Assembly: GCA_964036315.1 (NCBI GenBank)
Contig: OZ038511.1
Location: forward strand, 455,729 to 519,728
Direction of reading: 5' to 3'
Source of the DNA: Acanthosepion esculentum
Lineage: Eukaryota > Mollusca > Cephalopoda > Sepiida > Sepiidae
DNA: 64,000 bases
Positions 31,540 through 42,627 of the stretch are shown here, piece after piece (the first letter of the stretch is position 1; each line of letters begins with the position of its first letter). The notes below the pieces were generated by a model. It ran no database searches, was not told where the DNA came from, and saw only the letters and a list, made by a program, of their open reading frames with translations. A program made the position numbers and the translations under genes.

Positions 31540-33570
31540 TGTTTGATTTTTGCCAATGATGCTGAAATACGTCGTTGGGTACTCAACAAACTTGAAAATG
31601 AGTCCGATGTTACTTTACAGCAAATTGCCAAAGATTGTCAATGTTTTGTGAGTATCAGAAAGGATTTGAAAAACATCAGAGTGGTGGGACATTACAGTAA
31701 TATGCCAAAGAAAAATTTTAAAAATACGCCAACAAAAGAATAAAGTTACTTTACCTTCAAAACCATGTTTCGGGTGTGGTCAATTACATTGGTATAGTGA
31801 TTGTATTTTTAAACATAAAAAAAGTTTTAATTGTGATAAATTGGGACACAAAAGTTCCCACTGCAGGATTAAGAACAAGATAAAAAAAAGTGTTGTAAAA
31901 ATTACCAAGTCTGATGAACCAGAAAGTCATGATATCAGGAAATATATTTAAGTGCAAATGTGTAACAAAAATATAAGATTACAGCTTGATTCGGGTTCAG
32001 ACTTATCCATAATTAATTATCAAACATGGAAAAAATGGGTAAATCGACTTTGTTAAGAACAAACTGAAGAGATAAAAGTGTAACTGGCGATCCTATTGTT
32101 GCAGACAGACCATCGTCCACTCCTTACTATCTTTGGATCAAAAAAAGGGTCTGCCAGCACACACTGCTAATAGACTGCAAAGATGGGGAACCATTCTCCT
32201 CAATTATAACTACAAAATGGTGTTTCTCCCATCCACTAAAATCTATCATGCAGACGGGTTGTCTAGATTGATACCTAATTATGCTGAACCCCTGGAAGAC
32301 ACAGTCATTGTTGCCATAAGAACAGAGGTCAAAGTAAAAAGTACCTTGTGCAATACTCCCAGGGAACTTCCTATAACAATGGACGAGATAATAGAGAAAG
32401 TGTCTGATGATGAGTTCATAAAGGAAGTGAAGGAGAAAATAAAAAGTAAAGATCAGAATATCTCTGATGTTCACTCGCTCTGTAACGACATACTAATATA
32501 CGGAGACAAAGTAGTAAATCCCATCTACACTACAGAAAAGAACTTTAAAGGAATTTCATGTTGGCCATCTGGGAACTTCAAGAATGAAGAGTCTGATGAG
32601 GAGTTACGTCTACTGAACCAACATGGACAAGGATATTGAAAACACTGTAAGATAGTGCAAAGGATGTGCTTTGGCTGCTAAAGCACCTTCGATAAAATTT
32701 AATCCCTGGCCTAAAACCAATTATCTATGGTTGCAGATACACATTGATTTTGCTGGTCCACTTGATAGTTTTTACTACCTTGTAGTAATTGACAGTTATT
32801 CCAAGTGGCCAGAAATATTGAAATGTATGAAGCCGACCTCAGAAGGGACAGTAAAGTTTTTGCACAAGCTTCCCGTTTCATAGTGGTTGACTGTATTGTA
32901 ATGGACAATGGCACACAGTTCACATCCTGTGAATTTAAGGATTTTTGTCAGTCATTCCTGATCAAATATATTACCATGGCACCATATCATCCAAGAAGTA
33001 ATGGACAGGCAGAGCGTATTGTCGACATTTTTTAAAGAGAGCACTGAGGAAGGCGAGAGGTACTCCCACCAATACGGCTATACAGCAGTTTTTGCAGGTC
33101 TATCAGTTAACTCCTAATAGCAGTGCTCCATCTGCCAAGATGCCAGCAGAGGTCATGTTTGCCAGGAAAATAAAATCGGCATTTGACAAATTCCATCCAA
33201 GTGAAATGAAAGCAGGTAATACAAATAAAGTGATTAAAAAGTGCTTTAAGATCAGTGAAAAGGTTTATTTTCGTGTATTTGGGAATAATAAATCTCACTG
33301 GGATATAGGAACAATAGACAAACAAGTTGCTAACATGATTTATATGGTTCAGGAACTGAAGTTTATACACAAATGTCATGTAAACCAAATAAGAAAACAG
33401 TATGAAAGTGTAGTTGACAGGGATCTCATAGAAGATGACACTATGGATGTCATCTTTGACATATTTGATGTTCCAATACCACAATCAGTGCCAGAGCTCA
33501 GAAAGCCCAAAAGAAAAAGGAAATTCATGGAACCTTTAAAAGTTAACCCGAAAAAGAAAAGATATTGAAT
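31540..33570 (+). pseudogene. Ty3/gypsy gag-pol remnant with RT deleted
   Basis: Order of recognisable parts: a gag piece (31543-31743); two zinc knuckles (C-F-G-C-G-Q-L-H...C at 31771 and N-C-D-K-L-G-H...C at 31830, the second lacking its first Cys context); protease Q-L-D-S-G-S-D (31985-32005); then an abrupt switch near 32060-32110 to the end of RNase H (T-D-H-R-P-L-L, H-A-D-G-L-S-R). Integrase follows with a K-G-C-A zinc-binding end, the I-H-I-D-F-A-G-P catalytic Asp, V-M-D-N-G-T-Q-F second Asp and N-G-Q-A-E-R Glu (32671-33035, frameshifted), and a C-terminal region to 33568. The RT domain is missing, so it could not move by itself. Total element about 2.4 kb. Confidence 0.85.
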
Positions 33571-33639
33571 ATCTTTTATGTCATACCATGTCAACAGAAA
33601 AAGAAAAAGAATGAGTAAAAAAAAAGACTCCATACGTAG

Positions 33640-33725
33640 TCAGGCTGAAAAGGGGGGGGTGTCGCTTTCTAGTCGTGTAATACTCTTCTGGTGTACGAAA
33701 CCATTTACTTGGTCACAATACTTCA
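33640..33725 (+). repeat. Gypsy polypurine tract and short 3' LTR
   Basis: AAAAGGGGGGGG (33648-33659) precedes TGTCGCTTTCTAG at 33660, the normal arrangement of polypurine tract and LTR start. The 3' LTR is only about 65 bases because roughly 115 internal bases found in the 5' LTR are missing. Confidence 0.75.
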
Positions 33726-35825
33726 CATGCTGAAAATGAATCAGTCAAAAGCTTTCAATAGGGTTGACCATCAGTACCTGGCAGCTATCCTTTTGGCCGC
33801 TGGTTTTGGGCTGTACTTTTACACCTGGATCCAACTTCTCATGTGACTCCTGATGCATTGGTGGAAATGAATGGTGTCAGATCAAAACCTTTTGTATTGT
33901 CTCATTCCATTTGTCAAGGTTGTCCACTTTTGCCTTTGCTGTACGTTCTTGCATTGGAGCCCTTCCTTCACAAGTTAAAGATGAATCCAGTCCTTTACAG
34001 AATTTCCCTACCTGGGGCTACCACCTTGGCAAGGTACTCTGCCTATGCTGACAAAGTTTTGGTTCTTGTGTGGAGCAGAGCTGAAATTGATGAAATCAGC
34101 AAGTAAATCAGAGAGTATGAGAAAGTCACAGGGGCCAGGATCAACTGCGATAAATCTGTTGGCTTGCAGTTGGGTTCGTGAATGGGTGTTTCTCTTTCTG
34201 GACCTTTCCTCTGGACCGACAGGCCAGACAAGATACTTATCTGGTTCACTCCTGACCTCCTCCTTGGAAATGAATCGATCAGAAGTGAGGGAGAAGGCCA
34301 AGGTTGCAGTTCATCTGTGGTCTCAGATGGAATCTTTCCTTGAAGGGGAGGGCAGAAGTATGTGGCTTGCACATCTACCCGATTCTCCATACTTCCACTC
34401 CTGTCTGCCCTACTATTGGGTTTTGTAAGGCTCATGTTCTCCTTCTTGTGGGGAGATGAGGCTCTCAAGTTATGTCACGAGATCTGTTATCTCCACCTTT
34501 CTAAGGATGGTTTGGGTATCCCTTGTGTTGAGATTCATCGACATGCACTTTGCATCTCTTACCAAGACTGGATGTGTTTGCAGTTGGATGAGAATGGTGA
34601 ATTCTGGAAGGAAGACGCTCATAAGGACATTCCATCCTTGGGAAGTGTGCACTCATGTGAGGAAGAGACCAGCCATTTACTCTGAAACAAGGGTTCCTTC
34701 TACAGTGAATGTTGGCTTGCACTCAAGTGCCTCTTGTGGGCAACAATTGACCTCACCAATGTCCAGCTGTTGTCCCGTAAGGCATTATATCAGGTGTTAC
34801 TTTGATGGGGGGCATTCATGACGATTTGATAGGTAATCTCGGTCTGATGAAGCAGAAAGCTTGCTCCATATATCCTTGGGCGCCAGGGGTTCAAATGTCT
34901 CACTAATATTGAGGTGTCACTCACCTGTCTGGTGATTCAAGGGGCATTTTGGGTTGCCAAAAAACTTTGTTTGGCAGGTTTGGTAAAGTCTCCAAACTGT
35001 GTTCACTGCAGTGGGGAGGTGGAGACCCTAGGTCACACCTTCTTTGATTGCAGGGTCATAGGTGCATGGTGCAAGTTTGTTGAAAACATCATGGTTCGTA
35101 TGCTGTGTAAGTTCTTTGTCCTCAAGGCCAGTTGTAGCAATATTGTACCACCATTGACTAAAGTTGAGCACTATGTTTTCTTTTGCTTACTGGGGTTTAT
35201 GCAAGTTGTGATATGGATGATGCAACAAAAGGAATTCCATGGGATGAGAAGTTTACCTCTTCCCAACTGTTCTTTAAGCACCTGCTTGAAGTCAAGATCA
35301 GGACAGAAAGGAAATGACTCCATCCACAGGAATTTGGCAAAAGTTGGGTGAGTCTTGCAAGGAAAGGTGCTGACTTGGAGTGGCATTTTGATGCTGGTTA
35401 GGCATTATGCATTTTGGGATTGATGGATTGAATATTGCAACCTCAACTGAAATAGGTTAGTTTAGGTTTGTGTTTTTTTAGTTTTTTTTCTTCATCTAAG
35501 TTAACTTAGCTAGGGTATGTATGCTCATTGGCCCCTTTTATGTTTTGCTCCCACTTTAATTCCCCCTCCCCCTTAACTGACCAAAGATGTCAGTTATTGG
35601 GTAGATGAGGGATGCCTTTTGGGTGTGATTTTTTGTATTTGCTGTTGTGTTTGAGTTAGGGTGTATTTCTGTGAGTGTTAGGTCGTCTGAATGATTTTTT
35701 TTCATTATCCGCATTATTTTCATCCAGTTAACTGATGTCTCTGCCACATTTAGTGATGGGCGGCGGGAGTTATTACTAATACTGTTTTGTTTTGTTTCTT
35801 GTAAATAAATTTTGTTTACCAACGT
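33725..35825 (+). pseudogene. Tx1-like LINE, 3' part: RT, zinc finger, 3' UTR
   Basis: After the LTR the host LINE resumes, but from a point that repeats part of the 5' fragment: A-F-N-R-V-D-H-Q-Y-L (33758) and P-F-V-L-S-H-S-I-C-Q-G-C-P-L (33880-33925) are both also present at 31110-31260. Then Y-S-A-Y-A-D-K-V-L-V-L (YADD with the second Asp changed; 34035-34065) and long frameshifted RT tail frames. A zf-RVT-like C-V-H-C...G-H-T-F-F-D-C (35000-35060) precedes the stop at 35351. The 3' UTR runs to an AATAAA at 35803-35808 and ends near 35825. Confidence 0.82.
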
Positions 35826-35829
35826 AAAT

Positions 35830-36230
35830 ATTCATTGGGGTTTATAAATTTTAAAAAGTTCTTTTTGTATTCCCCAAGCTCATCACAGACAAAATTGTAC
35901 ATACGGGGAATAGTTAGGACTTTATAGAGTCTCTGAGGTATTATGGTGGTTGTAGTAAGAATGGTAAGTAAGAATGGGGTGTTTTGGTGCAAGGGTTATT
36001 GTAGCACGTCTGGGTCAGTGATTGTGGCTAGCTAAGTTTTAGTCTAAGAAAGATGAAGACCAGCCTTCCCTATTATTGCTCTTGTGCATTATTTGTACAC
36101 ATGTACAATTAATATATGAATTTTTCTTCTGTCTGATAAAGGGCTGTCATTCTGTTTATTGATCAAGATCCTGTTTCATCAGCTAAATATACATTTTATA
36201 ATTTTACTTTTGAAATTGCTAAATGTGTAA
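35830..36230. other. No recognisable feature
   Basis: No supported coding or repeat feature; it separates the Tx1-like LINE from a CR1-like tail. Confidence 0.5.
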
Positions 36231-36234
36231 ACAT

Positions 36235-36715
36235 AAAAGATCTATGATAACAGTTTCTTCTCTCACACTTCTTACTTGTGGAACTTGTTGTTTTAGGGGG
36301 AAAAATAATTCATTTTTTTCTTTTCACTGTGCTTCATTTGCTTGATCATTCGTTTGTCTGTCAGTCCGTGAAGTTGTTTAATACTTGATCAAGCCTCCCA
36401 CCAACTAAATTCACATTGACTCATATAGCCACTTTTCTACCCATGATTCCCTATTTTCTTCACCATCCATTATAATTATGGGTAATGCAGGCAGCATCCA
36501 TTACGACACAATTCTTTTACTGAACTCTCTTTGTCAACTATGATTTTCGAAAAGTGATATGCAATGTCAATTATCATCTTCCGTCTTCTTGAATTCTGTT
36601 CTTTTAATGTCCTTTCTCCTCAAAAACATTTTTTCATTTTCTTTCACACTCAATAACCCCTTGTGTCTTAGTACCTTTATTATCTTGCTGGGAGTGAAAT
36701 GATTAAAAAACATGA
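36235..36715 (+). mobile_element. CR1-like LINE 3' end, partly replaced
   Basis: Starts with TTCTCTCACACTTCTTACTTG (cf. 13673) and, after about 250 unrelated bases, resumes with ATTTTCGAAAAGTGATATGC, CTTCCGTCTTCTTGAATTCTG, AATAACCCCTTGTGTCTTAGT and TTGCTGGGAGTGAAATGATTAA. The gap suggests an old insertion or replacement of about 36300-36540. Confidence 0.65.
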
Positions 36716-36719
36716 AAAA

Positions 36720-38140
36720 GAAAAAATGCTTAAAATGGTGCTGCTGTATATATTTAGAGATTTGGAATCTGATTTTGGAAGTTTGTTTCATTCGTTCGCT
36801 TTAGATTAGGTAAACACCCAAGAAAAGGAAAAACATCAAAGCTTTTCGTTGTGTGACAAAAATGATTCAAAGTCTTCAAACATAAATGACGAAAAATTCA
36901 TCATTTTTCTCATGTAAAGAGAAAAATTCAATTCTAAATATCTACATTAATCAATGGCCAACAGATTGCTTTTAAGAAATAGCCATAATAAAAGGCAAAA
37001 TACATTTTCTAAATCCCATTCTAACAGGGAGAGATCAAAAATTGAAGGTTTTGAAAATTTTCAACCAACTTTAGTCTTGGAAGTTCATTGATTTTACAAT
37101 GTGTTTAGTCATTTCTTTTTCTTTCTTTTTAAATATTTTGTTGCAAAAGCAAAAAGGAAAGATTTTCCACTTTTCTTTGAGAAGCTTTTGACTTTGTCCT
37201 TCTATATTTAGGAGTAATTACTGTTTAACATGGCTTCACTGTTAAGAATGGAGAGAAAAATTATGAGCCCATGAAAATATCAAACAGTAACAAGAAATTA
37301 AATAATATAAAAGCAGAATTTGCCTTCTTTTTTTTTTCTATTTTTTTGGCTGAAAAATGTTATCACCTGAATCAATATTTGGAAGCAATGATTGTTTGAC
37401 AGAAATATTCTATGGAGATTGCAAAAGATGATGGAAGGTTGTTGAACAAACCAATCTGATGGCAGATTAAAAACAGAATGCCATTTCAGGTATAAATGAC
37501 CCCAAAATCACAAGGAAGGTCTTCAAACATACACATCAGCTCTGAACCTTCATGCAAACACACAAATGTACATCACGATAATTATGTTTGTGTATCTGTA
37601 CGTATATATCTACATTTTATATAAATATATATAACTATATATACACACATAGAGTAAATATATATTATAAACATATATATTTGTCAATAGTAACAAGAAT
37701 CTTTAATGTCTAACAAAAGATGTAGTCCAGTAAATTACGGGAGCTTTTAACATATTTAAAAGCTACTAGATTCTTGTCAATAAAGTGCTCAATATTATAT
37801 GAAATATATCAAGAATAGTTAATAGATAAAAAAAGAATTCAAAAGACTTATCCCCTGAAATTCACGTTTTGCAGATATACTGCTTGCCAATGTTAAATAA
37901 ATCAACTGAATTTATTAATAAATATCATATTCATATACACTACATACAAAATGCTAGTTATTGATGCTAAACAAATTTCAAATGTGTTTTATATTAGAAA
38001 AACAATGTTACAACATTTAAATTTACATGTTTGCTTTTGATATTTTTATACATTTTTCATTGTTATAAATAGTATTTTTAACTCAGCAAATGTATGCACA
38101 TATATATATGCAATTTTTATATATATTATTTATATATTAT
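36720..38140. other. No recognisable gene
   Basis: AT-rich sequence with short TA/CA-type tracts at 37595-37680 and 38095-38145. The plus strand shows no family motif. Confidence 0.5.
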
Positions 38141-38149
38141 ATATGTGTG

Positions 38150-38299
38150 GTACTTATTGGAAAGAGCTCAATATCAGAGATAGAGCTAATATATTTAGTT
38201 GTGTTGATGTGAGTTTGTGACCTTGAGTTTCACGCCCTTTGTGATTGTATGATTGCAAAGGGCATGAAACCCAGGGTCACAAACTCACATCAACACAGC

Positions 38300-38310
<11 letters not shown>
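38150..38310. repeat. TA-flanked foldback with 48-bp arms
   Basis: 38194-38241 pairs with 38256-38303 (TTTAGTTGTGTTGATGTGAG against CTCACATCAACACAGCTAAA at the outer ends) with a 14-base loop and few mismatches. Its left flank (CTCAATATCAGAGATAGAG) is the family word shared with 22861-23180 in inverse orientation. A 33-base (TA)n follows. Confidence 0.85.
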
Positions 38311-38338
<28 letters not shown>

Positions 38339-38339
38339 C

Positions 38340-38895
38340 AAGGGGTGCTATTAATGACGGCACTAAGCTTGCTATCATCTAATGTCAGTTCAAAAACAGT
38401 AGTCATTGTCAAGCAGATGGAGCAACTTGATTTTATGTTGCTTGATGCATGTCAACGGCTGTTAAGTTATTTAATGTTGGATTTCCTGTGGGCCAACTCC
38501 TTACTCAGTCGTAATGTTTAACCAGACTCGCTTTGCCAATTATTAGCTCTAGAATGACTGGAATAGTAAAAACTAATTAAGAAGAAATGTAAGCACAATT
38601 GTCATTTTCTTGCTTAGGTGATTTTCACATGTGCAATAATGCCTCAAATTGGATTTTTCAACAACTGTAGAATAGGCCATAATTACTTTGTCAGGGTGTG
38701 AATTGCAGACCAGCCGTAGATTCTCTCATGCTGACACTTGCAAGTACTTATTCTGCTTCACTGATTGATGATCATGGATTCTCTCCTTATTTGGAGGTCA
38801 TAAAAATAAACCTGACAGATTTTACTTTGCACATGAAGTTCACCTGTGAAACTGACTATTATACTTACTTTTCTTTTTAATTTGTTTCTACTTAC
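38340..38895. other. No recognisable gene
   Basis: The 60-codon frame at 38698-38880 is unmatched. No repeat family assigned. Confidence 0.5.
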
Positions 38896-38906
38896 TTATA
38901 TATATA

Positions 38907-38946
<40 letters not shown>

Positions 38947-38949
<3 letters not shown>

Positions 38950-40517
38950 AGGGGAAACAAATATTCATACACATAAAAATTTTGAATTTATTGTCTTTCC
39001 AACTAATAAATAAACATGCTTTTCATATAATTAACTGGACACAGATGCATAATAACTAAATATGCATAGAAAACAGAAAAAATTTGATTTAATAGAAATA
39101 AATCCCATTTATCCATTTTAATAGGTGAAAAAACTATTTGCACAATACAAAAAAGAATACATAATCTCCATTTAATACTTTGTAGAATAGCCATTATTCA
39201 TTTCTAAAGTGACCAACCTCTTTTTGTAGTTCTCAATTAATGATTTGCAAAATTTAGTTGGTATTTTGTTCCATTCTTCTTCGCATATAGTCTTCAGTTC
39301 TAAGATTTTTGTTGGAGCTCTTGATTGGATTTCAATTTTCAGATAACACCACAGATTCTTGATTGAGCTTAAATCTGGGGACTGACTTGGCCATTTCAGG
39401 ATATTTACATTATACACAGCAAGCCATTTCTTTGTAGATTTTGCAATGTGCTTAGGATCATTATCTTGTTGCATGTTCCAATCAGGAGGAAGTTCAAGAT
39501 TTTAACCAAAATCATTATATTTGCTTCCAAAATATTTTGATATGCTGTGACATTCATTCTACCATCTATTACTGATACGTTGCCAGTAATTTTTGCAGAA
39601 AAACAACCCCAAATTATGATGCTGTCACCACCAAATTTCACTGATGGAATTGTGTTCTTTTGTTTGAAGGCATTGCCATATTTCCTCCATACATGATTTC
39701 TAGAATTCCGTCCAAACAACTAAATTTTGGTTTCATCATAATACTCTTTCTCAGTACGATTTTTCCTTTTGTTCACAAAAGAATTTCAACCTGGCATCTC
39801 TGTATCTTTTCAATAGCAGTGAAGTTTTCTGAGGAGTGCGTGACTTTAGATTGTTCCTATTAATTTCATTGCTTATTGTCCATTTAGTGACATTGGTTCC
39901 TGAGGAAAGCAAATCATCCTGCAACTCTTGATGAGTAACCATTGGATGTTGTTTGATTTGACACATTAATTTCCTTGAAGATCTTGCAGAAATCTTTCAT
40001 GGAACACCAGATCTTCTTTGGTTTTCAACAGTTTTGAGTTTTTTATACCTTGCAATGAATGAACTAATGGTAGTAAATGGAATATTTAAGTTATCTGAGA
40101 TTTTCAAATAACATTTTCCTTATTCCCAGAGCTTAGTAATCAGTTATTTTTGTGAATTTGTCAATTCTTTACTTTTTGCCATGATGAAAACCTTGCACAA
40201 ATATCAATTACAGAATGTTTTGTTTGTATTTTTTAGACTAAAACTAACTACTGATAATATTATTGGAACATTCTAGAATATTCCACTTGAATAATCTACA
40301 GTATTAAAGCAATTTAAAAGTTTTAAAATCTGAAATTTGCATTGTACGAATAAAATGGGATTTATTTTTATTAAATCAATTTTTTTTCTGTTTTCTGTGC
40401 ATATTTATTTATTATGCATTTATGTAAAGTTAATTATATGAAAAGTAGGTTTATTTATTACATGGAAATACAATCAATTAAGAATTTGTATGTGTACAAA
40501 TATTTGTTTCCCCCCAC
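38947..40517 (-). mobile_element. Tc1-like transposon, 1.57 kb
   Basis: The ends are inverted repeats. The left starts GTAAGGGGAAACAAATATTC and the right, on the minus strand, GTGGGGGGAAACAAATATTT; the similarity runs about 180 bases inward (to near 39125 and from near 40340). TA dinucleotides flank both ends (38945-38946, 40518-40519), the Tc1/mariner target. Length fits the superfamily. It contains a decayed transposase on the minus strand. Confidence 0.9.
39172..40182 (-). pseudogene. Tc1-like transposase, dead
   Basis: The transposase would cut and paste the element by a DDE mechanism. Reading from M-A-K-S-K-E-L (40182) there is an N-terminal helix-turn-helix region with two early stops, then a Tc1 N-terminal segment (39751-39966), F-G-R-N-S-R-N-H-V-W-R-K (first Asp block just upstream as Y-D-E-T, followed by a stop), I-I-I-W-G-C-F, and Q-Q-D-N-D-P-K-H (second Asp). 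The third block reads P-D-L-S-S-I-K-N-L-W where the family has P-D-L-N-P-I-E-N-L-W, so the catalytic Glu is Lys. It ends G-Y-S-T-K-Y. At least one frameshift (about 39470) adds to the damage. Confidence 0.88.
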
Positions 40518-40565
40518 TATATATATATTTATATATATATATTTAGGCAGCAATCCTTCTTTTAT

Positions 40566-40680
40566 GCATGTTTCATTAAAAACGACAGACAAGGTACTAC
40601 GATTGAGCTTTTTATTTAATTTTTCTTGTGTTCAAACAAGAGCTTTCTTTACAGGATAAAGGGTGTATAAGAACTGTCCA
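40566..40680 (-). repeat. PLE terminal repeat, inverted pair, copy 1
   Basis: It is the inverse of 41690-41800: key words on the plus strand are ATGCATGTTTCATTAAAAAC, AAAGAGCTTT-like, TTTCTTGTGTTCAAACAAGA and CAGGATAAAGGGTG. Located beyond the 3' end of the PLE at 40800-41690. PLEs are known to carry such partial terminal repeats in direct or inverted orientation. Confidence 0.82.
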
Positions 40681-40799
40681 AATGTTTTATGTTACCGAGC
40701 ACTTTCACCTATACCGTTAGCCATTATCAAGGATTCGATTTTTCAGCTTAATTCAGTGTGTGCATTATGTGTATGTCTTAGCGTGTAGTAGAGATGTTT

Positions 40800-41690
40800 T
40801 TAATTTCCAAATACAGTTAGCACATTGTGGCTTTGTTCATAGTTAATATTGTTAAGAGTTGGCTTTTTCTTTTTTATTATTAAAGCCTCCATTATTTTTT
40901 TATCTTTTTTTGCAGATGGAAGCAGTTAATATATTTATGTTTTCTACTAATATGTTTCTAATGGAGTCTGGTAAATTTGTGTTCATGTTTAAATGCGTTC
41001 TAATGGAGCTGTGGTCAGATAGGTGTAACGTAAGACGCCTGGATAAGCATGTAGTTGTGTAACCGATGTAATTATTCATGAGTCTGGTTTGATCAGGAAC
41101 ACAGTTCCTTAAGGGGCATTTGAACTCATAGATAATGTTCGTTCTTTGTAATTTTGTCTTAGCTTGTGTGTTGTTATTTCTGAGGATAAGTTTAGCTGTC
41201 TTACATTTTTTATAGTAGATAATTAATTTGATTTTTTTATTCGGGTCAATTGGGGTAGTGTATTTCTTTATAATGTGTCTTAGTGAGGATTCATCTTGTT
41301 TGTAATTCTTATGCATCTGGTTTTTGTAATAAATGTGTATGTGATTTTTGACTGTGTGTTCACTATCGTTATTACTTACTTTAGGGAGAAATAGTCTAAT
41401 TTGGTGGTCTATAAGATGGTTAGGGAAGCCGTTGTTGATTAGTGTTTGTTTAACGTTATTAAGTTCTTTGAGGAAGCGTATTCGAGAGGATGAATTCTGG
41501 TGTGCGCTTTTCTTATTATAGCTATTTTGTACCTAAGTGGACATTCGCTTTTATAGTTAAGGTGGCAGGAGTTTTTGCTGGTGGGTTATTTGTATAATGA
41601 TGTAATGAAAGTGTTATTGCTATATTTAATGAGGACATCTAAGAATGGAAGTTTGTTTTTTTGGCTGAGTTCATAAGTAAAGTTAAGTTC
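40800..41690 (-). pseudogene. PLE RT C-terminus and GIY-YIG endonuclease
   Basis: From 41690 leftward the minus strand gives L-P-F-L-D-V-L-I and T-S-L-Y-K, a PLE RT block after the catalytic site. Then comes the clean frame 41316-40900 with I-I-Y-Y-K-K-C-K-T-A-K-L-I-L, I-I-Y-E-F-K-C-P and C at GIY position, N-Y-I-G-Y-T-T-T (YIG), L-S-R-R-L-T-L-H-L and I-R-T-H-L. After one frameshift in an A run, it ends E-A-L-I-I-K ... L-T-V-F-G-N before a stop at 40800-40802. A Poseidon-like PLE group is suggested by YIGYTTTTLSRRLT-type wording. The catalytic half of RT is missing. Confidence 0.85.
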
Positions 41691-41795
41691 TTACACACCC
41701 TTTGTCCTGTAAAGAAAGCTCTTGTTCGAACACAAGAAAAATTAAATAAAAAGCTCAATTGCAGTACCTTGTCTGTTGTTTTTAATGAAACATGC

Positions 41796-41800
<5 letters not shown>
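41690..41800 (+). repeat. PLE terminal repeat, inverted pair, copy 2
   Basis: Inverse copy of 40566-40680 (GTTCTTACACACCCTTTGTC, AAAGAAAGCTCTTG, AATGAAACATGCAT). The RT fragment of the PLE begins exactly where this repeat ends, so the joint truncates the RT. Confidence 0.82.

Positions 41801-41870
<70 letters not shown>
41795..41870. repeat. (TA)n microsatellite
   Basis: TA repeat, interrupted near 41818, between the two PLE structures. Confidence 0.97.
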
Positions 41871-41873
<3 letters not shown>

Positions 41874-41879
41874 TGTATT

Positions 41880-42115
41880 TAGGCAGCATTTTTTCATTCA
41901 TACATGTTTCATTAAATAATATAGACAAGTGTTGTGTATTTATTTTATGTAAATTCTTTTCATATCGTCTGATAAGCTTAATAGCATTATCATTAAAATA
42001 AGAAAGAAAATCACAATATTGATACATATTTTTTTAATCCAATCTAAGCTTTCGGCTTACATAAGCCATTATCAAAGATGACAATTAGGGTACAATATAT
42101 TAAGCAATACACAGA
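41880..42115 (-). repeat. PLE terminal repeat with hammerhead-like core, left
   Basis: The reverse complement of 42628-42850. It starts at the common end word TTTAGGCAGCA and includes, on the minus strand, TTGATAATGGCTTATG then TAAGCCGAAAGC (about 42047-42077). The terminal repeats are inverted with respect to one another around the endonuclease fragment at 42130-42440. Confidence 0.85.
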
Positions 42116-42137
42116 CAAGAATGTGTTGATAGTCTGT

Positions 42138-42202
42138 TGAAAGCGAGTTTGTGGTGTGACCAACATAAATATTATTTAATTCACACCACAAACTCGCTTT
42201 CA
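42138..42202. repeat. Perfect 22-bp inverted repeat at PLE fold point
   Basis: 42138-42159 (TGAAAGCGAGTTTGTGGTGTGA) is the exact reverse complement of 42181-42202 with 21 bases between; the longest word is given only partly here for matching: CGAGTTTGTGG / CCACAAACTCG. On the minus strand the left copy encodes V-G-H-T-T-N-S-L, the YIG region of the endonuclease. The fold point of the inverted PLE pair therefore lies in that motif. Confidence 0.85.
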
Positions 42203-42436
42203 TGATGCTTGACACTACATTTGAATGATAACTCTAACATTTTTGGGCATTTAAAACAATATGCCTGGCCGCATACACAATTCCGGAAAATCCTTGTTGA
42301 AAGCACAACTATATTTAAACATAAAAACAATAAACAAAAACTAAAAATTCTTGAAGCTATATACATAAAACAGTTGAAACCTAACCTGAACAAAATAAAC
42401 TATGAAATCTCCACAAATATTCTTAAATGCCTATAA
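42181..42436 (+). pseudogene. PLE GIY-YIG endonuclease C-terminal fragment
   Basis: The frame 42209-42436 reads L-T-L-H-L-N-D-N-S, K-I-L-V-E-S-T-T-I-F, K-L-K-I-L-E-A-I-Y-I-K and K-P-N-L-N-K-I-N. It is the same domain end as in the minus-strand PLE at 40800-41316 (L-T-L-H-L-S-D, N-I-L-V-E-N-I-N-I), but from a diverged copy. It is preceded by the hinge repeat at 42138-42202 rather than by the GIY strand. Confidence 0.82.
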
Positions 42437-42627
42437 TTGGTAACAGAAGCCATTGGTTTATACCAATAGCTTCCCATACTTAATACTTCTTGAATTCACT
42501 CTCGCCTGGTCATGTGGGACATCATGAGCTGCGATGCGATTTTCGCTTCCAGCGTCTTATATGCACGTGTTTATCATTGCTTGGAAATCATACATGTAAA
42601 CAAAAACAGACTATCATCAATTTCTCG

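Noticed and set aside
34008..34722. Several overlapping ORFs on both strands in the Tx1-like 3' part
   Set aside because: Only the plus-strand frames with RT and zinc-finger motifs make sense; the minus frames are antisense shadows.
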